Below are positions 58,261-64,000 of a stretch of DNA of 64,000 nucleotides, piece after piece. The position numbers and the translations under genes were made by a program. The notes beneath the pieces are model-generated. The model ran no database searches, was not told the DNA's origin, and saw only the letters and a list, made by a program, of their open reading frames with translations. This DNA is from Peptococcaceae bacterium UBA7702 (lineage in GTDB: Bacteria; Bacillota; Dehalobacteriia; UBA7702). Numbering within the stretch: the first letter of the stretch is position 1; every line of letters begins with the position of its first letter. The stretch spans positions 13,785 through 77,784 of the forward strand of contig DLGE01000011.1 in the NCBI GenBank assembly GCA_002482535.1, written 5' to 3'.

Positions 58261-58289
58261 AGTATAGCATAGCCATAATTGTTTGGCAA
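58261..58289 (-). promoter_or_regulatory. Promoter of rpsF-ssb-rpsR
   Basis: On the minus strand TTGCCA (58289-58284), 17 bp, TATACT (58266-58261). Confidence 0.8.
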
Positions 58290-58345
58290 GGGTTATTTAG
58301 AGCTATAAAAGCTGCCCTCCCTTACGGATCAACTGATCACGTCGG

Positions 58346-58543
58346 TTACGAGGGGCCGGTTTCTGTTTTTGTTTGAATCTCCTTGAGCCGCCGTTCCGTT
58401 TCAGCCCGGGACAGCATCACCACACGGTTACAGGTGGTGCAGCGCAAACGAAAGTCGGCGCCGACCCTTAACACTTCCCAGTGATAACCGCCGCAGGGAT
58501 GCGGTTTTTTCAGACGCAGCAGATTTCCCACTTTAATCTCCAT
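58346..58543 (-). CDS. DUF951 small zinc-ribbon-like protein
   Basis: A 65-residue protein of the DUF951 family. It begins MEIKVGNLLRLKKPHPCGGYHWEVLRVG, then FRLRCTTCNRVVMLSRAE. A CxxC pair and an earlier Cys-Gly could bind zinc. The family is common beside rpsF/mscS in Bacillota; the function is unknown. It overlaps mscS by eleven bases, suggesting coupling. Confidence 0.88.
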   Translation of the reverse strand: MEIKVGNLLRLKKPHPCGGYHWEVLRVGADFRLRCTTCNRVVMLSRAETERRLKEIQTKTETGPS

Positions 58544-59375
58544 GATGTTCCACCTTCGTAATGATTTGCCGAACAGGATAAGGAATGGTGATGCCGGCGT
58601 TGAATAGCGCCTTTACGATCACTTTCCGCAAAGAACGGGCAACGGCCCATTGGCTCATGGGCTGCGTATAGGCGATCAAACAGATGGAAAAACCGTTTTC
58701 ACCAATGGTTTCAAGACCCTCCACGCTGGGTTCCGCCGTGAGCAGATCCTGATGTTCTGCATAATATGCTTTCGCCGCCGCGGCGATCACCGCTTCCGCT
58801 TCATCAATGCTGCTGTCAAAGGAGATCTCGAAGGTCTCCTTGACCCGCATATCATAGCGGCAGTAATTCAGCACATCGGTGATGGCGCCGTTGGGCACCA
58901 CGATCAGCTCGCCGTCGCCACCCTTCAACTGGGTCACCCTAAGCCCCACCGATTCCACGGTGCCCGTAAACTTCTGATTTAAAGTGATGTACTCGTCCAC
59001 GGCATACTGATTTTCCAAAATAATGAAGAAGCCTGCGAAAATATCTTTGATCAGGGACTGGGCGCCGAAACTGACGGCGAGACCGAGGACGCCGGCGGCG
59101 GCCAAAATCGAAGCGACATTGATGCCGAACTTGGATAAAATCGTCACCAATGCCACAAAGGCGACGGTATAATGAACGACGCTGCGGACAAGGCGGTACA
59201 GCGTCAAACCGCGGTTGTTGTTTTTCGCCGGGCTGAACTTCATGCCGTGCTTGGCCAAACCGCAGATGACGCGGTCCAGCAAAAAAGCAACGACGATAAT
59301 CACCACGGCGTCAACAATCCCCACGAGAATGCCGCCATCGGTATGCCAGTTTTCGATGATCGTCAAAAGTTCCAT
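58533..59375 (-). CDS. MscS-family small-conductance mechanosensitive channel
   Basis: A 280-residue channel with three N-terminal spans (to about residue 105). The pore-lining helix region is VASILAAAGVLGLAVSFGAQSLIKDIFAG, with the Ala/Gly packing of TM3. The MscS beta domain contains GTVESVGLRVTQLKGGDGELIVVPNGAI, and a C-terminal cage domain follows. It opens under membrane tension to release solutes during hypo-osmotic shock. Length is close to E. coli MscS (286). Confidence 0.92.
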   Translation of the reverse strand: MELLTIIENWHTDGGILVGIVDAVVIIVVAFLLDRVICGLAKHGMKFSPAKNNNRGLTLYRLVRSVVHYTVAFVALVTILSKFGINVASILAAAGVLGLAVSFGAQSLIKDIFAGFFIILENQYAVDEYITLNQKFTGTVESVGLRVTQLKGGDGELIVVPNGAITDVLNYCRYDMRVKETFEISFDSSIDEAEAVIAAAAKAYYAEHQDLLTAEPSVEGLETIGENGFSICLIAYTQPMSQWAVARSLRKVIVKALFNAGITIPYPVRQIITKVEHHGD

Positions 59376-59379
59376 TTCC

Positions 59380-60051
59380 TTAATTTTCTCCCATTCTTCC
59401 CGCGATTTCTTTCAAACCCCGCTCCACAGAATTGTCGCATCCTGCCGCGGCCTTCAAGATTGCGGGGATATATTGGGTGGCATTCGCCTCCGACAATGCG
59501 GAGGCCGCCTTCATTTTAATTTTCCAATCCTCCGCTTCAAGATAGGACGCCAAGACCTTTAACCCCTTGTCCAGGGGATAGGCGGCAAGAACGGCAAAGG
59601 CCGCTCCCAATGTTTCCTTTTCCAGATGCGGCAAAAGAGCGAGGATTTCGTCGTTTACTTTTTCCGCATCCCCCGCCCCCAACACCGACAGATAGACCAG
59701 GCGCAAACTGGCCGTCATCTCCTCAAAGCAGAGGGAAAGCAGTTTGGCCGCCTCTTCGGGATACGCTCTGATCAGCTTTTCAAAATACACAGGCAGGCAG
59801 GGCTTTTTGCCCACGGCCATTTCGTAGACGTCGTTTTTAATCCGCTCCCAGCCGCAGTCGATCAGTTCCGCCACGGCGGCTTCGGCGTTTAAGGGATCGC
59901 CATAACCGGCCAAAATATGCAGAAGCTTCTGATTGAGGACCGGCGTATCTTCGGGTATTTGCAATTCAATCCAAAGCAGTTCCTTCTGGGAGGGGCTTTT
60001 CGTGTTTTTTCGTTTTTTGAATAATTTTGTAAAAAAGGATGCGATCGACAT
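59380..60051 (-). CDS. HEAT-like repeat hypothetical protein
   Basis: A 223-residue soluble protein, lysine-rich at the N-terminus (FFTKLFKKRKNTKSPSQKELLW). Several paired-helix repeats follow, such as LLHILAGYGDPLNAEAAVAELIDCG, ALLPHLEKETLGAAFAVLAAYPL and LASYLEAEDWKIKMKAASALSEAN. The last unit is the clearest HEAT repeat. It probably binds another protein; the partner is unknown. It is four bases upstream of mscS in the same transcript. Confidence 0.7.
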   Translation of the reverse strand: MSIASFFTKLFKKRKNTKSPSQKELLWIELQIPEDTPVLNQKLLHILAGYGDPLNAEAAVAELIDCGWERIKNDVYEMAVGKKPCLPVYFEKLIRAYPEEAAKLLSLCFEEMTASLRLVYLSVLGAGDAEKVNDEILALLPHLEKETLGAAFAVLAAYPLDKGLKVLASYLEAEDWKIKMKAASALSEANATQYIPAILKAAAGCDNSVERGLKEIAGRMGEN

Positions 60052-60057
60052 AGAACC

Positions 60058-60483
60058 TCACAAAGTAATCACTTTATCCACGCTGTGGAGAATCCGCAAA
60101 AGGCGTCCGGTCTGCGCCGGAAAAAGAGGGTCGATTTCCCCTTCTAAATGATAATGAGCAACGCTAAGGGCGGAAGCAAAGATTGCCGTGCCGCTGTTTT
60201 CCAGCTCCGTCAAAACGGCGTGGAGGGGGGAATCCCGCCGCAACAGTTTCACGGCGGAATGAAGGAGTATGATATATTCGGGAAAAAACCGCTGATTGGC
60301 CATGGTGGTAAAATAATCAACCATCAGCTCAAGACCGTGTTCCGCCTCATCGCTGCCGATGGTTTCCCCGGTAACGAGGTAGCAAATGGAGGAGTGCTCT
60401 TGGAATTCTTTCAGCGATAACAGCGAAAAATCTTCCGCCACTTCCTCTTTGAGCTGTTTCCACAAAGGTTCCTTTACGTTCAT
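60058..60483 (-). CDS. Hypothetical protein (141 aa)
   Basis: A 141-residue soluble, mostly helical protein that I do not recognise: MNVKEPLWKQLKEEVAEDFS, AEHGLELMVDYFTTMAN, YIILLHSAVKLLRRDSPLHAV. It has no membrane span or signal. It is seven bases upstream of the HEAT-like gene and ten downstream of the Fe-S gene, so the run from the Fe-S gene to DUF951 looks like one operon. Confidence 0.65.
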   Translation of the reverse strand: MNVKEPLWKQLKEEVAEDFSLLSLKEFQEHSSICYLVTGETIGSDEAEHGLELMVDYFTTMANQRFFPEYIILLHSAVKLLRRDSPLHAVLTELENSGTAIFASALSVAHYHLEGEIDPLFPAQTGRLLRILHSVDKVITL

Positions 60484-60492
60484 CAGATCACC

Positions 60493-61188
60493 TCATTGAT
60501 TCTTTTCAGGTCTGCCGAAACGGCAAACGGCGATACAACGGCCGCAGATGCGTTTGCCGAAGGTTTGCCGGGTTTCCGTGAGATAAGCATCGCATTTATG
60601 AAAATCAAAACGGAGGGAGAGATCTTCCCTTTCATCAAAGGGTCTCCCTAAAATCGCCTGGGCGGGGCAACTATCGGTGCAGAGGGTACAATCGCCGCAG
60701 AGGTTTTCCGCCGGTGTTCCCGGGGTCAGCGGTGCGTTGGTCAGCACCGTGCCCAAGCGCAGGCGGGGGCCAACCTCTTTGGTCACCAAAGCGCAGCTTT
60801 TGCCGATCCAGCCCAACCCGGATAATTGCGCCGCCATCCGATGAGAAAAAATACTGCCGTTTTTGGCGCCGGTACGCTGGGAAGCGGGGATGGGATAGGC
60901 TTCGTAGCCCATTTTCAGCAAATCGTTATGGAGCCGCAAACCGATTTCATTGATCAGGGCGTTGGCGATATCGTAATAAGCAAGATACGTATGGGTCGGG
61001 TGCTCAAGCAATTCCTCTACAACACGAAAAGGCAGGTAGACACCGAAGGATACCCCCCGGGTCAAGCCGTCAAAACAATGACCGTAAGCCGCGTGCAGCT
61101 CTTCCTGGGCCGTACTGAGATCGGCGACGGCACAAAGGTCGGCGCCGTAACTCATAACATTCTTTTTAATTAGATCATTTAAGTCCAT
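60493..61188 (-). CDS. QueG-related double [4Fe-4S] protein, short form
   Basis: A 231-residue protein related to epoxyqueuosine reductase (QueG) and similar Fe-S enzymes. The segment GAKNGSIFSHRMAAQLSGLGWIGKS is typical of the group, followed by a first cluster site CGDCTLCTDSCPAQAI and a second set CDAYL...CGRCIAVC. QueG itself is about 300-380 residues with an N-terminal cobalamin-binding part and C-terminal HEAT repeats. This protein is shorter, so tRNA modification should not be assumed. The next two genes include a separate HEAT-like protein. Confidence 0.8.
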   Translation of the reverse strand: MDLNDLIKKNVMSYGADLCAVADLSTAQEELHAAYGHCFDGLTRGVSFGVYLPFRVVEELLEHPTHTYLAYYDIANALINEIGLRLHNDLLKMGYEAYPIPASQRTGAKNGSIFSHRMAAQLSGLGWIGKSCALVTKEVGPRLRLGTVLTNAPLTPGTPAENLCGDCTLCTDSCPAQAILGRPFDEREDLSLRFDFHKCDAYLTETRQTFGKRICGRCIAVCRFGRPEKNQ

Positions 61189-61222
61189 TTTGATTCATTT
61201 CCTTTTTCTATTTCTTGATCAA

Positions 61223-62413
61223 TTACTTTACCGGTTTTCTCTCTATCCCAGCTTTTTTGATCCCCGTCAGGCGGGCAAAGATCATTGCCAAAGGCAGAGC
61301 GGCTATGCTGAACAGGGCTCCCATCTTAGCAGCAGCCACCACGGCGCTGTCCGTAAAGGCCGCGTCACACATGAAAAGGGACACTGTTAAGCCCACACCG
61401 GCAATACAGGAAACCACAAAGAGATCTTTCGGGCGCATCCCCTGGGGCAAACAAAAACCCATTTTAGCACCGAGCATCCCGAATCCGAAAATGCCCAGCG
61501 CCTTTCCGGCGAGGAGGGAAACCGTCACAAGAAGCGTCACAAAACCGAAATCGGAAAAAAGGACGCCGGCACTGACCAAACCAAAGAAGAAAAGGCCATA
61601 ATCGGCAATGGGCTTTAGGTGACAGTAACATTTCTCCAGGGCAAAGTCACTGTCATCCACGGGGGTGACCTCATCGGCGATCATCAGAGCCTTGCGGTGT
61701 ATCGAGGGCAAAAACGGCACGATCAAAACAAGGGCCAGGGCCGGTTCGACATGGGCCAAATAGAGCCCCAGCCAACAGGGAACGCCGCCGAAAAGCAGAT
61801 AAAAACCGTAATGCTCCGTATGCATTTCTCGCAGCACAAAGCTGGCGAGCATGCCCAGTCCACAAAGGGACAGATAACCGAATTCCACCGCGGCCTCGGG
61901 GTAAAAAACACCGATGATCACAAGACCTACGGCATCGTCGGCCACGGCCAGCAAAAGCAGGTACTTTACAGCGGGATGCCGCTTTCCGAAAATCAGACGG
62001 GCGCCAAGCCAGGCAATGGCGATATCCGTAGCGGTGACAATACCCCAGCCTTCGGCATAGATCATCTGACCGAAAAAATGAGCCAAGAGCAGATAGACCA
62101 CGACAGGCCCCACAATGCCCCCGGCAGTAGCAAACAGTGAATTACACGCTTTTTTTAGGGGATGCAGGGCGCCGCCGGGGCGCACCGCCTCGACGATTTC
62201 CGCCGCGGCGACGGCGAAAAACACTGTCATAAAGATATCCTTCACCAAAAAGTGAACGGTAAATTCAGAACCGAAAAGCGGATATTCCACAAAACGGTGA
62301 TAGCTCTCCTGACCGATATTGGCCCACACCATAGCTATAACCACGCCGAGAAGCAGCGGCAGAGAATATTCTTCCGCCAGGAATATGATCTTTCTGAAGA
62401 TGAATTTTCGCAT
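61223..62413 (-). CDS. nhaA: Na+/H+ antiporter NhaA
   Basis: A 396-residue antiporter with about twelve spans. Conserved segments are FFAVAAAEIVEAVRPGG, GWGIVTATDIAIAWLGARLIFG and LLLLAVADDAVGLVIIGVFYP, which carries the two adjacent Asp residues for ion binding (Asp163/164 in E. coli). The C-terminal block is LRPKDLFVVSCIAGVGLTVSLF as GMRPKDLF. It expels sodium in exchange for protons. It is transcribed in the same direction as larB, 33 bases away. Confidence 0.92.
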   Translation of the reverse strand: MRKFIFRKIIFLAEEYSLPLLLGVVIAMVWANIGQESYHRFVEYPLFGSEFTVHFLVKDIFMTVFFAVAAAEIVEAVRPGGALHPLKKACNSLFATAGGIVGPVVVYLLLAHFFGQMIYAEGWGIVTATDIAIAWLGARLIFGKRHPAVKYLLLLAVADDAVGLVIIGVFYPEAAVEFGYLSLCGLGMLASFVLREMHTEHYGFYLLFGGVPCWLGLYLAHVEPALALVLIVPFLPSIHRKALMIADEVTPVDDSDFALEKCYCHLKPIADYGLFFFGLVSAGVLFSDFGFVTLLVTVSLLAGKALGIFGFGMLGAKMGFCLPQGMRPKDLFVVSCIAGVGLTVSLFMCDAAFTDSAVVAAAKMGALFSIAALPLAMIFARLTGIKKAGIERKPVK

Positions 62414-62446
62414 GGGAAATCCTTTTGCTTCTCTTGGGTTTTGGAG

Positions 62447-63196
62447 TTACACCAGTTGATTGATGCGGCTGGCGGCGCAGGCGGCGCCGAAACCGTTATT
62501 GATATTGACGACACTCACCCCCGCGGCACAGGAATTTAACATGGCCAAAAGAGGAGCCAAACCCCCGAAATTCGCACCGTAGCCAATATCGGTAGGGACC
62601 GCGATCAGGGGCTTTTTCAGCAAACCCCCAACGACGCTGGGCAACGCGCCGTCCATACCGGCGACGACGATCAATACCCGTGCCGCCTGCAATTCCTGCT
62701 CTTTCGCAAAAAGGCGATGGATGCCGGCGACGCCCACATCATAGATACGGCGCACCCGGTTGCCCATGATTTCCGCTGTCAGCGCCGCCTCCTCCGCCAC
62801 GGGCAGGTCAGCGGTGCCGGCGGATACAACGGCAATATCCCCTTTTAACGCTTTGTGCTGCTTATAGATGGAGAGTACCTTGGCCAATTCGTGATATTCC
62901 GCTTCCGGGATGACCTTTTGTACGGCATAAGCCGCCTCCATGCTACAGCGGGTGGCCAAAATATTCCCTTGGGATTTCTCATACAGGGTCTCCACGATCT
63001 CCCTTATTTGCGCTACGGTTTTTCCCTCGCCATAGACTACTTCGGCGAAACCGTTCCGGTTTTCCCGGTCCAGATCGACTTTGGCGAAACCGAGCTCCGC
63101 ATAAGAGGGCTTTGCCAAAAGGGCAAGGATTTCGGCCTCCGAAAGTTCCCCGACTTTATATCGTTGCAACCATTCTTTCAGGCGAGCGTTTTCCAT
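62447..63196 (-). CDS. larB: LarB, pyridinium-3,5-biscarboxylic acid mononucleotide synthase
   Basis: A 249-residue protein with a variable N-terminal part (to about 110) and a C-terminal PurE/AIR-carboxylase-like domain: VSAGTADLPVAEEAALTAE, VYDVGVAGIHRL as IYDVGVAGIHRL, VVAGMDGALPSVVGGL, and AVPTDIGYGANFGG. LarB carboxylates and hydrolyses nicotinic acid adenine dinucleotide in making the nickel-pincer cofactor of lactate racemase. LarC, LarE and LarA are not in the window. Confidence 0.92.
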   Translation of the reverse strand: MENARLKEWLQRYKVGELSEAEILALLAKPSYAELGFAKVDLDRENRNGFAEVVYGEGKTVAQIREIVETLYEKSQGNILATRCSMEAAYAVQKVIPEAEYHELAKVLSIYKQHKALKGDIAVVSAGTADLPVAEEAALTAEIMGNRVRRIYDVGVAGIHRLFAKEQELQAARVLIVVAGMDGALPSVVGGLLKKPLIAVPTDIGYGANFGGLAPLLAMLNSCAAGVSVVNINNGFGAACAASRINQLV

Positions 63197-63291
63197 AGAA
63201 TCATTCCCTTATTACAATGAGTTATGTACTATTTTTACATCTTATGCCTTTTATTTTACATGAATTCATGGCAAAGGTAAAGAGATAACCG

Positions 63292-63320
63292 TTGTAAATT
63301 CAAAGAATCTCCGTTATAAT
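63292..63320 (+). promoter_or_regulatory. Promoter of rnhA
   Basis: TTGTAA (63292-63297), 17 bp, TATAAT (63315-63320), about 32 bases before the rnhA start. Confidence 0.8.
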
Positions 63321-63352
63321 GAGGTTACATTAAGATATTTGGAAGGAACGTC

Positions 63353-63793
63353 ATGAAAAAAGTGATCATTTATACGGACGGGGCCTGTTCCGGCAATCCC
63401 GGTCCCGGAGGTTGGGGCGCTGTTTTGGAATTCCAGGGCGTCGAAAAAGAGATTTCCGGTTATGCACCCCTCACCACCAACAACCGCATGGAACTCACCG
63501 CGGCCTTAGAGGCACTGCGGCTTTTGAAGGAGCCCTGCGAAGTGGAGCTCTACAGCGACAGCGCCTATTTGGTCAACGGCTTTTTGCAAAACTGGGTGAT
63601 CAACTGGCAAAAAAACGGCTGGAAAAACAGTAAGAAAGAGCCGGTGCTCAACGACGATCTCTGGAAAGCCCTGATCGAACAGACGAAGCGCCATAAAATC
63701 AACTGGTGTAAGGTCAAAGGTCACAGCGATAATGAAAAGAACAACCGCTGCGACGAAATGGCCGTAGCCGAAATCAAAAAAAATAAAATGTAA
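63353..63793 (+). CDS. rnhA: Ribonuclease HI
   Basis: A 146-residue enzyme that cuts RNA in RNA-DNA hybrids. Active-site residues are visible: Asp in IYTDGACSGNPGPGGWG, Glu in NNRMELTAALEAL, Asp in LYSDSAYLVNG and the last Asp in HSDNEKNNRCDEMA. The basic handle region (NWQKNGWKNSKKEPV) is present, as in E. coli. GGAAGG lies upstream of the ATG. It is divergent from larB. Confidence 0.97.
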   Translation: MKKVIIYTDGACSGNPGPGGWGAVLEFQGVEKEISGYAPLTTNNRMELTAALEALRLLKEPCEVELYSDSAYLVNGFLQNWVINWQKNGWKNSKKEPVLNDDLWKALIEQTKRHKINWCKVKGHSDNEKNNRCDEMAVAEIKKNKM

Positions 63794-63843
63794 CGCAAAA
63801 AGAGCTGAAAATAAAAAACACCAGCATTTCCCATATAGAATGC

Positions 63844-63906
63844 ATTTTAACGTATTTTAACGTCAAAGGTGAACGCATTGACAGCATAGACCTTTTCATC
63901 TATAAT
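63844..63906 (+). promoter_or_regulatory. Perfect consensus promoter preceded by tandem 10-mers
   Basis: TTGACA (63878-63883), 17 bp, TATAAT (63901-63906): an exact sigma-A consensus. Upstream ATTTTAACGT is repeated exactly in tandem (63844-63853, 63854-63863). No ORF starts between it and the window end, so it serves a gene or stable RNA beyond base 64000. The gap 63794-64000 otherwise shows nothing. Confidence 0.75.
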
Positions 63907-64000
63907 TATTATGGTTTATCACAAATCCTAAAATCAAAGGCTTCTCCTTTATAGAATTTATCTTTCTTTTAAAATTGAATAGATCTATTGTTACGGAATC

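Overview
The window looks like a chromosomal segment of an anaerobic, motile, endospore-forming member of the Bacillota. Sporulation is indicated by the 5' part of spoIIE, a CotS/CotSA-like spore-coat pair and a LonC-type protease. Motility is indicated by five chemoreceptor genes behind sigma-D-like promoters. A non-pyrrolysine MttB-family operon points to anaerobic methylamine or betaine metabolism of the kind seen in acetogens and their relatives. Surface genes include a sortase with an LPQSG substrate and an SLH-domain VanY peptidase. Clostridia and Negativicutes both remain possible; no rRNA is present to decide.

Layout. 1-3.4 kb: spoIIE (cut by the window edge; GTG start, promoter with 21-bp spacing and Spo0A-like boxes), a YdcZ-type transporter, a DUF421 membrane protein, and tRNA-Met plus tRNA-Glu followed by a ~100-bp tandem duplication of the tRNA-Glu 3' end and its terminator. 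3.4-15 kb: five tandem dCache/HAMP/HAMP/MCP chemoreceptors, all on the minus strand, each with its own promoter and hairpin terminator. 15.3-20.8 kb: sortase and a 1548-residue surface adhesin with six SpaA-like domains. 21-24.6 kb: thioredoxin reductase and the coat-protein/glycosyltransferase pair. 24.6-28.4 kb: an OmpR-type two-component system with a divergent 53-residue membrane peptide, and a DUF5131 protein. 28.6-37 kb: a quaternary-amine island: an OpuC-like ABC importer without CBS domains, MttB-like methyltransferase, MFS transporter, corrinoid protein, methyl-THF methyltransferase and a divergent PucR-type regulator. 37.2-37.6 kb: a tRNA-Lys/Glu/Gly operon. 37.8-43.7 kb: purA, pfkA, two duplicated ArsB/NhaD permeases and an unknown protein. 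43.8-49.6 kb: a MacB-like exporter operon with two different adaptors and a secreted cadherin-like protein, plus a YtxH-like protein. 49.7-64 kb: ilvC, SLH-VanY, dnaB, lonC, rplI, yybS, rpsR-ssb-rpsF, DUF951, mscS, hypothetical genes, a QueG-related Fe-S protein, nhaA, larB and rnhA, ending in a perfect consensus promoter for a gene beyond the window.

The least explained signal is a ~175-bp structured interspersed element seen twice in full (10.29-10.46 kb and 22.12-22.29 kb) and once as a right-end fragment (43.76-43.79 kb). It has imperfect terminal inverted repeats and paired internal segments that covary between copies. Each full copy lies between two near-identical copies of a locus-specific terminator-like hairpin. 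The chemoreceptor array, with shared signalling halves, diverged sensor halves and individually conserved promoters, is the most striking coding feature.

Many genes start at TTG or GTG, so several starts were set from ribosome-binding-site spacing and paralogue comparison. No CRISPR array, complete insertion sequence, prophage or rRNA gene was seen.
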